Below are positions 41,785 to 53,904 of a stretch of 64,000 bases of DNA, piece after piece (the stretch's first letter is position 1; every line of letters begins with the position of its first letter). The stretch comes from Liopterus haemorrhoidalis (taxonomy: Eukaryota; Arthropoda; Insecta; Coleoptera; Dytiscidae): the NCBI GenBank assembly GCA_963971575.1, contig OZ020616.1, positions 13,609,575-13,673,574 on the forward strand. The letters are read 5' to 3'. Both the position numbers and the translations under genes were made by a program. The notes beneath the pieces are model-generated. The model saw only the letters and a program-made list of their open reading frames with translations, did not search any database and was not told where the DNA came from.

Positions 41785-44182
41785 CTAAAAAAATTAAAAA
41801 CTGAGATTCCATTACAAAATAAAAATAAATACTGATAGATCACAAAAAAATCTGGTTCTATGATGGCCTCATAACGCTTGCATAAAAATACAACAATAAC
41901 ATCTGCTGATACAGGATCTATAAGAAAGCTTTCAAATAGTGAATTTATAGATTGTATTTATTGCCGATATCGGCGCTAGTAGTTTATTTATGTTATACCT
42001 CAATTAATTTCATAATGGTGACTCAAATTATCGCGTATCCCTCTAGCGGCAGTAAGGCGATAACTTTGCACAAGGATACTGTCTTCGTTTGCGTATGGTT
42101 AAGCATGTATTTTTTGTTTCTGTCAATTATTACTCCGTTTTTACAATGAGTAAAATGATAAATTTAATAAAAGAAAACTAAATACTTCTTATTGTGTGTG
42201 TAGATATCATACAAAGAAAAAAATCCGATATTGGATAAATTTTATTAGAAAAGTTATAGTGATAAGAGGGGGGGTATGGTATTTTTGATGATTTTTTTCA
42301 TTTTTTTTTTTATTGGCTTATTCGATTGTATATATCTTCAAGAGTATCCCATTAAAATTTCAAGTTAATCGGAGCAAAATTGACTGAGATATACTCATTT
42401 TAATACTAGTACCTATTATTTGTTTTTTCGCGCCTATCGTATGTATGTGGCGTTGTATCGCTTTTGTGCGCATGTGGTTTTAATATCGATATCAGCTGCT
42501 TTATACTCTTAGAGAGGGGACTCGAGACGAATATCTTTGATACATATATTGAAATATACTTGTATATAAGCTATATATGTGTGTTGTACCGGTATATTAT
42601 TTTTGAGCAGTTATACACGTGCATTCTTTACTTTTAAACACGTTTTCTGAAAAATAGCTTTTTTTGATGCGGTGTACATCATAACTCAAAAACTAATGAA
42701 TGGATCTTTCTGAAATTTTGCACACTTCTTTATAAATCATTTTACTAGGTAGTGACGTTGAGTTTTTGCTTTTATTTTGAATATATTTTTTTTATAACCA
42801 TTTTCCCGATTACCAAACACGATTTTTTACGTTTTTTTTCGATTTTTTGAGTTTAAAGTCGTACCAAAAATTTAAAACTCAATTTAATAAAAAAAACTCG
42901 ACGTCACTACCTGAAGAAACTTTTAAACTAACCAAAACTTTTTGAATTATATGTTTCAGATGATTCTGTCACTAGATATCGTGTACACCGCAAATCAACT
43001 TTTTTTTTTTGAGTGTTTACTAAAAAATGACGCCAATGGCTCATTTTTCAATAAAAATTTAACGCAATACTCTTCAAGTGTTGTTCTTTAAGATAGACTT
43101 TCACCCATTTAGCTTACCTTTACCAGATTTCCACAAATCGTTTTTAAAAATATGCTTAAAAAATGCAAAATTAACCATACCCCCCCCCCTTAAGTTAAGT
43201 TTGTTAAGTTATGTCTTCAACACATTCCAATTGGCTGAAAGATTCAATTTACCCGCGCTGACCTCCACCCCCAACAATTCATTAAACCCAGTAATCCAGC
43301 CAGATCATCGGATTGCCTGTAAACGCTCGGAGTGCTCTGGCGGATCAATCGGATTAACTAAAAATAAGCTAATGTGTACGATCCGACCGACTTGATGAAC
43401 GAATCGGGAGCACTTGGATCGCTGGCATTGAACTGACTGACGACACGTAAATGCCTATTGTACGATGTCACCTTTTTCGCTAACAAAAATGCATTTTTAT
43501 GTTTTGTATTGGATTGGAACTAACTTATGTACTATTTAAAAGTAATTCGTATGAATTTTGAAAGATGTAAGCGGACCAAAGAGTCACCTGAGGCGCGCTT
43601 CCATCTTTTCTATTATTCAAGAAATTATTATGATGTGTCTGAGATGCCTTAAAGAGTCCGGTAAAGCAAAGATACATAAATGGTTGGTTCTGACCAATCA
43701 AATTAATAATTAACATTTATTTTGGGCCAATACAACTTTTTTATAAAATGTTTAATAAATTGCACCGTCCTAGCAACGCCATTGAGTGTATGACTATTCT
43801 TTATCAGTTTTTTGTTCTGCAATTTAATTTTAATACTAACGAGAAAAATGCGTTAAAAAATAATAATTGTACCAATTATACTTCTGTTTTACTACAAGTG
43901 AAGAAGAAAGTTTCTTTATTAGTGTTTCTAAAATTTTGCTTTTATTTATTGAAGGGAATTTCCACCTATCTTATAAGTTGGCAATGAGGTTAGCAAATAG
44001 TCTTATTACTTCGAGCGACGCGTTGTTGATCTTGAAGGTTCAAGTAATAAAAATCAAAGTATACCACATAACAATGTTTTGACCACCTATCTGATTGATG
44101 GGGACGAAATTAAAATAATTGCAAGGAATTTGTTATTTTTAGCTCTACAGTAATAGGTTTGGAGAAGCAATGAGTAGAGCTA
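41785..44182. other. Intron DNA; possible G-run TIR element inside
   Basis: AGGGGGGGTATGG at about 42268 and CCATACCCCCCCCCTT at about 43178 face each other and may bound a ~930-bp element (42263-43194) full of TTTTTTGA/TCAAAAAA runs. I found no clear target duplication or coding region. The rest is unremarkable. Confidence 0.4.
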
Positions 44183-44589
44183 CAGTCTGTTCCAAAAGGT
44201 TAAGCGGAACTAGATTTTGCAATCTAGTTTCTTTCATCGTTTAAATCGTGCCTTTCGGCCGTTTTGTTTAAGCTTTGTAAATCATACTTACAATAAACAT
44301 TTTTTGGTTAAGGTTAATTTCATTTTAAAATGTCATTTTCTTTTTATTTTGATTTTTTGTGTCATTCTTAATACAAATTTCCCATTTATTTATTTTTTTG
44401 TCATTAAAATATCTAAAAAAAATATTTAATTTTGACATATGTCATTCGTTTCCATGGTTTCATTGTTGGAATTTTAAATTTTGACATCCCAACGTGAAAA
44501 ATGAAATAACCCAAGCAAAGTCCCTTCTCATGACAACCTAAAAGAACTAAATTCGCATTTAGTTCCGCTTAACCGTTTGGAACAGACTG
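44183..44589. mobile_element. TA-flanked MITE (CAGTCTGTTCC family, complete copy)
   Basis: CAGTCTGTTCCAAAAGGTTA and its complement near 44570-44589 are inverted ends flanked by TA. Each end also contains GCGGAACTA. Broken relatives lie at 151-432 and 60190-60370. 407 bp, non-coding. Confidence 0.8.
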
Positions 44590-44879
44590 TATATTCAGTA
44601 ATAGCCAACTTCGTTAATAGCTAATATGCCGCATTTCTGAAAATCACACTCCTTCAATCTTTCATTTAGCGCCGCTTTTACAAACCTCGGATACGTAGCG
44701 GTATAACTATCTAAGGTATAAGTTTATTCCAATGTTTATTCCAACGTTCGCTTTTACAATGAATTTTTTATTCTTGGATAGTTATCCATGGTTTTATTGT
44801 AAATAAAATAAAGTTGGTATTGTTTGACACATAAACTGACATATTAGAAATGTCATATTTTAAATTGACATTACTATTA

Positions 44880-47791
44880 GGCAGCAGTCTGACTGATCGA
44901 GCGCCGTCGTGTAACGTAGCGCCGAGTCGTGTAGTGTCATTTAAAAATTTAAAAGCTGGTCTGACTGATCAAGTACTGTCGAGTATTATCGATCATTCAT
45001 TGTCAAGTAAATTTGTTTATCACTTGTCAAATAGTGCATATTCCAACCTAAAATAATACTATCAAACAGTTAATACTAATTAGCGAGTCCATTTTACTCT
45101 ATATTGTAATTTTGTTTTTTTTTTTGACGTTCCAACTGTCAAATAATATATGGTTATGAACTGTATATGCTTAAATGCGCATGTGCTATTGCTTCGAGCG
45201 TCGTGTGAAATTCAAACCGGTTTGAAATACAAACAACTTGATGCTACTTGACAGCAAACGATCGTTCAATGCGACTCATGCCCTTAGTTAACGTGTGTTT
45301 GAAATTTGCTCGACAGCAAACGATCGACAGCACTCGATCAGTCAGACCGCGGCCTTAACAATGACTAGATTGAGATGGAGGGCTTAGGCAGCAGTCTGAC
45401 TGATCGAGCGCCGTCGTGTAACGTAGCGTCGAGTCGTGTAGCGTCATTTAAAAATTTAAAAGCTGGTCTGACTGATCAAGTACTGTCGAGTATTATCGAT
45501 CATTCATTGTCAAGTAAATTTGTTTATCACTTGTCAAATAGTGCATATTCCAACCTAAAATAATACTATCAAACAGTTAATACTAATTAGCGAGTCCATT
45601 TTACTCTATATTGTAATTTTGTTTTTTTTTTGACGTTCCAACTGTCAAATAATATATGGTTATGAACTGTATATGCTTAAATGCGCATGTGCTATTGCTT
45701 CGAGCGTCGTGTGAAATTCAAACCGGTTTGAAATACAAACAACTTGATGCTACTTGACAGCAAACGATCGTTCAATGCGACTCATGCCCTTAGTTAACGT
45801 GTGTTTGAAATTTGCTCGACAGCAAACGATCGACAGCACTCGATCAGTCAGACCGCGGCCTTAACAATGACTAGATTGAGATGGAGGGCTTAGGCAGCAG
45901 TCTGACTGATCGAGCGCCGTCGTGTAACGTAGCGTCGAGTCGTGTAGCGTCATTTAAAAATTTAAAAGCTGGTCTGACTGATCAAGTACTGTCGAGTATT
46001 ATCGATCATTCATTGTCAAGTAAATTTGTTTATCACTTGTCAAATAGTGCATATTCCAACCTAAAATAATACTATCAAACAGTTAATACTAATTAGCGAG
46101 TCCATTTTACTCTATATTGTAATTTTGTTTTTTTTTTTGACGTTCCAACTGTCAAATAATATATGGTTATGAACTGTATATTAGAGGTCTGCACGGGCTC
46201 GGGCTTGGCCCGTGGGCCTAGGCCCGGCCCGGCCCGAGGGCCGGGTTCGGGCCGACTGACAAGTATTATATTCGGGCTCGGGCCGGGCCGGGCCGGAGAA
46301 GAACAATAATACCTTTAAATAATATATTTTTAAACCTTCGTTAAAAAATATATATATTTTTTTTAATTTCTAGTTTTATAATTATTACAAATTGTAAGCA
46401 ATTTTTGTATCAGAATATTTTTTTAACAAGGTTTATTCGGGCCAATTTTAAAATTTTGTCGGGTTCGGGCCGGGTAGATGCAATAATTGTATTAATATTT
46501 TCGGGCTCGGGCCGGGCCGGACTGGAAACATAACGGGCCGGGCCGGGTAAAGGTGGTCCAAAATAGGCCCGTGCAGACCTCTACTGTATATGCTTAAATG
46601 CGCATGTGCTATTGCTTCGAGCGTCGTGTGAAATTCAAACCGATTTGAAATACAAACAACTTGATGCTACTTGACAGCAAACGATCGTTCAATGCGACTC
46701 ATGCCCTTAGTTAACGTGTGTTTGAAATTTGCTCGACAGCAAACGATCGACAGCACTCGATCAGTCAGACCGCGGCCTTAACAATGACTAGATTGAGATG
46801 GAGGGCTTAGGCAGCAGTCTGACTGATCGAGCGCCGTCGTGTAACGTAGCGTCGAGTCGTGTAGCGTCATTTAAAAATTTAAAAGCTGGTCTGACTGATC
46901 AAGTACTGTCGAGTATTATCGATCATTCATTGTCAAGTAAATTTGTTTATCACTTGTCAAATAGTGCATATTCCAACCTAAAATAATACTATCAAACAGT
47001 TAATACTAATTAGCGAGTCCATTTTACTCTATATTGTAATTTTGTTTTTTTTTTTGACGTTCCAACTGTCAAATAATATATGGTTATGAACTGTATATGC
47101 TTAAATGCGCATGTGCTATTGCTTCGAGCGTCGTGTGAAATTCAAACCGGTTTGAAATACAAACAACTTGATGCTACTTGACAGCAAACGATCGTTCAAT
47201 GCGACTCATGCCCTTAGTTAACGTGTGTTTGAAATTTGCTCGACAGCAAACGATCGACAGCACTCGATCAGTCAGACCGCGGCCTTAACAATGACTAGAT
47301 TGAGATGGAGGGCTTAGGCAGCAGTCTGACTGATCGAGCGCCGTCGTGTAACGTAGCGTCGAGTCGTGTAGCGTCATTTAAAAATTTAAAAGCTGGTCTG
47401 ACTGATCAAGTACTGTCGAGTATTATCGATCATTCATTGTCAAGTAAATTTGTTTATCACTTGTCAAATAGTGCATATTCCAACCTAAAATAATACTATC
47501 AAACAGTTAATACTAATTAGCGAGTCCATTTTACTCTATATTGTAATTTTGTTTTTTTTTTTGACGTTCCAACTGTCAAATAATATATGGTTATGAACTG
47601 TATATGCTTAAATGCGCATGTGCTATTGCTTCGAGCGTCGTGTGAAATTCAAACCGGTTTGAAATACAAACAACTTGATGCTACTTGACAGCAAACGATC
47701 GTTCAATGCGACTCATGCCCTTAGTTAACGTGTGTTTGAAATTTGCTCGACAGCAAACGATCGACAGCACTCGATCAGTCAGACCGCGGCC
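44880..47791. repeat. Five-copy tandem array of a Harbinger-like MITE
   Basis: Units at 44880-45354, 45387-45860, 45893-46777 (enlarged by an insertion), 46810-47284 and 47317-47791. Each has inverted ends GGCAGCAGTCTGACTGATCG and (complement) GGCCGCGGTCTGACTGATCG. Adjacent units are separated by the same 32-bp spacer that starts and ends with TTA. Period is 506-507 bp, and copies are almost identical. Short MEGLGSSLTDRAP-type frames repeat with each unit and are incidental. Confidence 0.9.
46182..46583. mobile_element. GC-rich hAT MITE inside array unit 3
   Basis: TAGAGGTCTGCACGGGC and its complement at the right end, flanked by the direct 8-mer CTGTATAT (46174-46181, 46584-46591). The interior is dense in GGGCCGGGCC motifs, contrasting sharply with the AT-rich surroundings. 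402 bp, non-coding. Confidence 0.9.
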
Positions 47792-47794
47792 TTA

Positions 47795-48555
47795 TGTGAG
47801 TGAGGCCAAAAGTCAACCTGATTGGTAGTGCCCAAAGAAGAAGAAGAAGAATTACTATTAACAACATATTTGAGCATGTTTGTGGAAATATTGGGAGATG
47901 TCGAAATATTCGACTTCAATAATTCTTTTATAGTGCTATATCTTCCGCGTTAGTGTCAGCCTCTCCTGTGCAAATATTTATAAAACCGCCCTCTAATAGA
48001 ATCGAGCCCAAATACCGCCCATGTGTAAATTTTCATAAGATCTCCCTCTACTAGTAGAATTCTTATTATAATAATTCATATTTCAACCAATATTATGTAC
48101 AGTTGTGGACTGCCAATATTGTAAGTTCTTTCTAGAGGAAAATTTCACTGATTAATTACAGGAACATTTTTTTTTCCAGTGTATAACAACATTAAGAACC
48201 AGTTCGCATTTTGATAAATATATAAATAAATAAATAACAACCGGTTCCTTCGAATTGGCTCCAGCCCAATACTGCATATATACATATACAAAAACTGGCA
48301 TTATGTGTACATAGTGTGGAAGGGATGATAGTGGCCAGTTAGATTGAAAGCGCTCAAAGTACTAGGAGCATATTCCAACGGTAATCGGCTGCTACTGTTC
48401 ATTGCTACGCTTTTAAAAAATAAATAAAATAAATCAAAACTGCTGAACAAATACATGGATAACGAGGGATTATGTACTATTATTATTTCGTATGGCAATG
48501 TCTAGGTTTTAGAGATTTTAAGGTCGTGACTAGCGTCCTCTGGCAAGATCTAACG
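47795..48555. other. Intron DNA, nothing recognised
   Basis: Contains a short GAAGAAGAAGAAGAA tract (about 47837-47851) after a CCTGATTGGTAGTGCCC sequence, which may be a SINE tail. No gene seen. Confidence 0.4.
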
Positions 48556-48559
48556 ATTA

Positions 48560-48785
48560 CTTTTTACAGTAGCTGAGACCACTGTGCCCTGTGAAACATG
48601 CCCCATATTTTCGAAAATTAATTCAGAGATACAGGCACTCATTGTAAAGAATCTGAGCCTATGGTTGCAACAGCCAAGTTTTTTTTTTTTAAATCTTTTT
48701 GCCCATACTAAGTCAATCTCATAATTCCACACTTTCAAAGCAAGTGAGCTAACCACTATGCTGCTGCAACCACAATGATATAACT
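48560..48785 (-). mobile_element. tRNA-derived SINE-like sequence
   Basis: The minus strand from about 48785 reads GTGGTTGCAGCAGCATAGTG, GTTAGCTCACTTGCTTTGAA, with a good box A-like TAGTGGTTAGC and a weaker GAGATTGACTT at the box B position. An A-rich stretch follows. The head is tRNA-like and the body is unknown. It may instead be a degraded tRNA gene. Confidence 0.45.
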
Positions 48786-49350
48786 GTAATAAAAATTTAA
48801 ATAAAACGTTATAATGTGACATTTATCATATGTCAATTTAATTTTTTTACCGTTGCTGGGTAACAAATACTTATTCGCCAATCAGAGCAAGGGAATAACT
48901 TAGGGTACATTCGGGGTGCATTCGAGTTGTACAGAGTAGAGCGAGCGCTGAGCGAACAGTTGATGGTGACGTCATGAATAGAGAACTAACGGAGCGAGCG
49001 TTCTTGTGACGTATTGTTTATAAAATCTAACCCTACAATTTTAGGCGGCGTTTTTACTGTCAGATTAATTCACGTCAATGAATCAAAATTATATATGTAC
49101 CTCGGTTTTTCCTTGATTTTTTTTCAATAATGAAGAAATAAAATTAATTAAAAATTAAATAATAATTAATGAATTAATTTAATGAATTTTTTCTATTTTA
49201 ATTTTATGTACGGTGTATTTTAATAATTTTTTTACTGTTTACAGAACGTCACAAATACATAAAATAACCGTACTCTGTAGTCATAGACAAATAACAATAT
49301 TATTTGTCTAAGGTTATTATTTTTATTTTATTTATAATTTAATTTTAAAC

Positions 49351-49714
49351 TTCCCCCACTTTTTTACGTCATACTCCATATGCTCGGTCTTAAAACCCCG
49401 AACACATAGAGCGCACTCTAAATGCTCGCTCGATCGCAAAACGAATGCAATTGAGTGTACTCCGAGCGTCAAATCGAACACGTTTGAGTGTACAGAGCGT
49501 GCTCGGAACGCTCGGAGCGTCAAATCGAATGTACTCTCGATTTGACGCTCCGAGCGTTCCGAGCACGTTCTGTACACTCAAACGTGTTCGATTTGACGCT
49601 CGGAGTACACTCAATTGCATTCGTTTTGCGATCGAGCGAGCATTTAGAGTGCGCTCTATGTGTTCGGGGTTTTAAGACCGAGCATATGGAGTATGACGTA
49701 AAAAAGTGGGGGAA
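49351..49714. repeat. 364-bp near-perfect palindrome
   Basis: Two arms of about 178 bp are reverse complements with very few mismatches (one seen at ACAGAGCGTG / CACGTTCTGT) around an 8-nt loop at the centre (GCGTCAAATCGA ... TCGATTTGACGC). Motifs such as GCTCGGAACGCTCGGAGC and ACGTCATACTCC recur. The mirrored open frames (MQLSVLRASNRT, MYRACSERSERQ) are by-products. Confidence 0.85.
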
Positions 49715-49775
49715 TGGCGGGAAAGAAATGAAAGTTTAAAATTAAATTATAAATAAAATAAAAATAATATCCTTA

Positions 49776-51230
49776 TGGCCGGTATTATAAAGCAAAATAG
49801 TTTGCTACTAAATTTTAGTTAAGAGTTAAACTAATTTAAACCATAGATTTCGGTATTATAAAAGTTGGTTTAAAAAAGTTCCCAACTAAATCTACAAACT
49901 AATACAATGTTCCATTACTCGACGAAAGCAACCGCGGTTGAAGTTACCCGTTCCGAAAGTGTACGACATTAAACTTTTCAGGAAAATTGTTAGGTTTCGG
50001 AACGCGGTTACTGAAAATTTTGGTTACTTTTTTGTAACCAAACTAACCGTAGAAATATCGCGGTTAGTGTGGTTATTTCCTCCCACTACAAACTTCAGAT
50101 CTAATGTAAACTACAAACGGCGGAAATTTCAAAACAATTACAATAAGGCGAGAGTTAAGTGGAGGGAATTAATCGTTTCTTTGTAGTGCAAGTAGTAAAT
50201 TATAATATTATTTTACTATTGTCTATAATTAAAACAGTAAGAATGAGTGTAAGTAACTGATTTTTAGTAATATTGATTGATGTCGTGAAAAATAATATCG
50301 GGAAAAATCATATATGTTCTTATATAATGTGCCATTGTAAACAAGTACTAATAAAACAAATATTTTTATTAATAATTTTGTAAGAGAATATCTATAACCT
50401 ATAACGTCCATAAAATGACAGTTCAGTTGTCTGTTTTATCAACTGAGAGGTGTGACTACCGTTCCGTAACTAAAACGCGTTTTCAGGTAACCACAACTTA
50501 CCACGACTTTACCGTAACCGCGACCGCGGTAGTTAGGTGTGCAGTTACGGAACATTGTATAAATTAGTTGACAGAATTTCTGGGTACTAAATTATAGTTG
50601 GCAACTATATTTGTATTAAATTTAAATAATAAGCATTTTGTTTACATTGAAATAACTTGTTTATATTATTTATACTAAAATATATACTTGATAATAATAA
50701 CTGCAAAATAAGGATAATATTGTACATAAAAAAAAAATTCATATTAGTAGATTTATATACATAATCAACATAAATTTACATATTATGTCATCAGTATCAT
50801 CTGTCAGTAGTGTGTCATCTGTCAGTAGTGTTTCATCACCATTCGTTATGTTCCATTAATTTAGTTTTTCAATAACACTAACATTATCAGTTTTTTTGTT
50901 TTCCACTACATTTTTATATTTATGTACTATATCAATTAATTGCTCTTTTTCAATTTCTGTATAGTTTTAACCTCTATCCCGTTTTTTTTTTCCATTTGAT
51001 AATTCTTTTTCACTGTCAAAATTATAGGTAGGCATCTACCGGTCAGTTGTATAACTAACGTTCGGTCGGTAAATCTTGACACTAAATTGTTTTAGTTGTG
51101 AACTAGTTACTTAGTTGGCTGTTCTGATTTATAATACCGAAATTAAATAACTTGTTATATTAGTTATCAACTAAATTTAGTTTGCAACTAGATAGTTGGT
51201 CCTTTGGTTAGGTTTTTATAATACCGGCCA
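49776..51230. mobile_element. Harbinger-like MITE, TTA duplication
   Basis: TGGCCGGTATTATAAA and its complement are flanked by TTA (49773-49775, 51231-51233). Subterminal TAGTTTGCAACTA-type motifs are inverted too. It inserted into the right part of the palindromic element and was itself split by the MITE at 49903-50559. Confidence 0.8.
49903..50559. mobile_element. Innermost Harbinger-like MITE, TAA duplication
   Basis: TACAATGTTCCATTACTCG and CAGTTACGGAACATTGTA are inverted ends flanked by TAA (49900-49902, 50560-50562). Subterminal AACCGCGGTT and ACCGCGGT motifs pair as well. An 82-codon plus-strand frame inside has no domain I recognise and is not called. Confidence 0.75.
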
Positions 51231-51917
51231 TTAGACAAATAACAATAGACAAATAATATTGTTATTTGTCTATAGCTACAGAGTACGGCCATTTTATGTA
51301 TTTGTGACGTTCTGTAAACAGCAAAAATATTATTAAAATACACCGTGCATAAAATTAAAATGGAAAAAATTCATTAAATTAATTCATTAATTATTATTTA
51401 ATTTTTAATTAATTTTATTTCTTCATCATTAAAAAAATCAAGGAAAAACCGAGGTATATAATTTTGATTCATGGCTGACGTGAACTAATCTGAGAGTAAA
51501 AACGCCGCCTAAAATTGTAGGGTTAGATTTTATAAACATTACGTCACAAGAACGCTCGCTCCGTTAGTGCTCTATTCATGACGTCACCATCAACTGTTCG
51601 CTCAGCGCTCGCTCTACTCTGTACAACTCGAATGCACCCTTATACTGCATTTTATCTGAAGTGTCGTTGGCCAGATAAGATATTCTGGTGTTTGTTCCGA
51701 TGTTTATCCTATCCGAGCTTTATCCGAGCATTGTAAAAGCGATTTTTTGACTTTATACCGGGAATAGTGTTATCCGAGCTTTATCCAACGATTGTAAAAG
51801 CGGCCCTTAAGCAAGTTTAATAAGCAGCATCGTCGATGATTAACAGTATCAATGAGCTATGGCACTAAAGGAAATTAGCGCCAAAACTGTCTCATAATCT
51901 AATTTAAGTCTAATTAC

Positions 51918-52185
51918 CTGGTTGAGGCAGAAAGCGACAATAGAGTCCTGTTCCTTATGTATAATTCTGACTGGTTCTGTAACCATGGGGCATTCACCAG
52001 CGCCATCTGCAGATATTGGTGAACCTTCATCGAGCGTACAACTAACAGAGCGCCTCTTGCCGAACACTGCTCTGATAAACACGTCCCTGACGGATTCCTG
52101 GTGCACTAAATATACCCATAGATGTCGAGCGCAACTTGCAGAACTCTTGTTTATGAATGGTGTGTTTTGGGGCTCCAGTAATTGT
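51918..52185 (-). CDS. Rbcn-3A: Rabconnectin-3A exon 5
   Basis: After a TTCTTTACAG acceptor (ending at 52186) the frame reads QLLEPQNTPFINKSSASCAR, HLWVYLVHQESVRDVFIRAV, FGKRRSVSC, EPVRIIHKEQDSIVAFCLNQ, then a GTAATT donor at 51917. Family members show 'SCARHLWRYLV.QE', 'EP.KIIHK(D/E)' and 'I.AF..N' in this order. The first base completes AG|A from exon 4, and the end is a codon boundary for exon 6. Other frames through the same exon are open but do not match the family. Confidence 0.94.
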
Positions 52186-52510
52186 CTGTAAAGAACCAGA
52201 CCATAAATTGGATGGAGTTTTTACCAAACATAAATAACAAACGAGAAATTATCAGATATCTTTTTACCGACCGTCACATATAAAGATGGAGGTATTGTAA
52301 TCGTACCAATAGAGGATAGGCATGATTTTTTTATTTTTTTTTTATTATATTCCTCTTGTTGCATATAAACATAAAAAACAGTTTTTAATTTTTTTTTTTT
52401 AATTTGAAGGCTTAAAAAAATCATAAATGTACGTAGCGTGCGAAAACGACGTGTGACGTCATACCCTTCTAACTGACACATGACACTACTAGTCTACCCA
52501 GCGTACATAG

Positions 52511-52732
52511 GGTTACATGACGAAATTTCACTGAACAAAATTACACAGAAGAAATTACACATAGACAGAATTACACAGGGAAGAAATTACACAAGGACGA
52601 AATTACACATACGAAAATTACACTAAGACAAAATTACACATATAATTTACTTTAATTTACACATACGAAAATTTTCTTCTGTGTAATTTTGTCCCGTGTA
52701 ATTGTGTCCAGTGTAATTCTGTCCTGACACCC
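52511..52732. mobile_element. Nested MITE with 8-bp duplication
   Basis: Inserted into copy B with direct GTACATAG on both sides (52503-52510, 52733-52740); copy A has a single CTACATAG at this place. The ends GGTTACATGACGAAATTTCA and (complement) GGGTGTCAGGACAGAATTAC are imperfect inverted repeats. The inside repeats AAATTACAC(A) many times. Probably a hAT- or P-type MITE. Confidence 0.8.
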
Positions 52733-52880
52733 GTACATAGTCTGTTGTGAACTTATTTGTTTGTATAACTTTTATAGGTTATGTAAAGTTAGAGTGATTT
52801 TAATTAAAATAAAGTTTAATTCTATAAAAACAATTTATACATGTTTACCGAATTAAATTTTATATTAAAATATATAAAAT

Positions 52881-53082
52881 ATGGAAGATCCAGGCCCCAG
52901 TACTTCGAAACATAGTCGAAAATATTGTTTAGTACCAATGTGCACAAATAGTTCAATTAGAAATCCAAAAAAATAATTTATATCATTACCTGATGACGAA
53001 AAACAACAGAAAAGCTATGAGGCGGAATAAAACCGATATTTCAGAAAAAAGTAAACTTTATGTTTGTGAAGACCATTTTAAT
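52881..53082 (+). pseudogene. THAP zinc-finger exon
   Basis: ATG at 52881 opens MEDPGPSTSKHSRKYCLVPM, CTNSSIRNPKK, then a stop. The other pieces read FISLPDDEKQQKS and, one frame over, KTDISEKSKLYVCEDHFN before a GTGAGT donor (53083). C-x4-C, then C-x2-H within CEDHF, plus FISLP are THAP hallmarks. THAP domains bind transposon ends in P- and Harbinger-related systems. One stop and one frameshift make it a pseudogene. Confidence 0.7.
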
Positions 53083-53904
53083 GTGAGTACATATATTTTA
53101 TAAATTATTTTAATAATAAATGCGTGAAAAATTGTTTAAAAACAAATACAAAACTCTCAAACAATACAATATAAACACGTAAACATTATGTTTTGTCTGT
53201 ATCTGTGACGTCAAACCCTTACAGTCTCAGTCGTATCTACTCGGCAACCTTCGCGGCGTGGTCGGCTTATTTCAAATTTACAATATTTTAATTAAAAAAT
53301 TTGGCTATAACATTAATTAAAATGTGATTTTTGTTGTGTTAGGTGACATAACTAACATTAAAATATCAAAAAAATGTAGTTTTAAGGAAATATAAATTTT
53401 ATGCGTATCCCCTATTATAACTTTTCGAGATATAGAACGAATTAGGCTTTTTGTAATATGAATGAACTGTTTTTAGCATGATGTTGGTCTGTCTGTCTGT
53501 CTGTCGGTCGGTCTGTGGGCATGTGTAGAGAAAATTTGGTTGAATGTATTTATAAGAAATTGAATATTTAAGATTCGGTCTTGAATATCTCAATTTCATC
53601 AACTTTTGGTACAGGTCCGTCCACCAGAATGGATAGTTTACAGATGTCACTTGTTTCACGAATATTTCGCAACAGAGAAATATTTCGAATACTATATATA
53701 TTGAAAAAAAAGTTGCTGTGCAATAACAAACAACTTTTATTTGAGACATTTTTTAATACGGCTTAAAATTTGACATATACAACACTATTAGTTTAACCTA
53801 AGCTAAACTTGCAGAATTGGAAGCGATTTCATTGAACCCCGCTTATCGCTTCGGTCAAGTACGTAGCAAGACCTGCCGCTAGTGGCGGCGTGAAGAAATT
53901 ATCA

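Larger units (their letters stand above)
48903..51639. mobile_element. Palindromic Harbinger-like element, TTA duplication
   Basis: Arms of roughly 400 bp (48914-49350 and 51234-51639) are reverse complements, starting GGGTGCATTCGAGTTGTACA. TTA flanks both ends (48900-48902, 51640-51642). The left end has an 11-bp extra copy of the terminus. A second palindrome (49351-49714) is at the centre, and the right half is split by the element at 49776-51230. Confidence 0.75.
44669..51806. mobile_element. 7.1-kb composite of nested TIR elements
   Basis: Outer ends GCGCCGCTTTTACAA and TTGTAAAAGCGGCCC are inverted and flanked by TTA (44666-44668, 51807-51809). A second CGCTTTTACAATG motif occurs inside each end, which supports homology. 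No transposase is visible. The interior is an array of five tandem MITEs, a SINE-like sequence, and a palindromic element containing two further insertions. Confidence 0.75.
52310..53414. mobile_element. THAP/YqaJ-type DNA element, deletion copy B
   Basis: The outer ~340 bp on the left and ~310 bp on the right match copy A (471-1416), including the TAG(A/G)GGATAGGCAT and ATGCGTATCCCCTA ends. This copy keeps a left-hand THAP exon but has lost the right-hand exon that copy A keeps. A 222-bp MITE has inserted near its left end. It lies in the intron between exons 5 and 4. Confidence 0.65.

Noticed and set aside
45375..47493. Repeated MEGLGSSLTDRAP 62-residue ORFs
   Set aside because: They begin in the spacer and run into the MITE TIR of each array unit; there is no domain, and the repetition is explained by the tandem array.
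44880..47791. CRISPR-like regular spacing of repeats
   Set aside because: Unit length is about 500 bp with nearly identical 'spacers', in an animal genome; it is a tandem MITE array.
49332..49739. Four overlapping ORFs (SVLRASNRT / CSERSERQ type)
   Set aside because: They occur as mirror images because the DNA is a palindrome; no family match.
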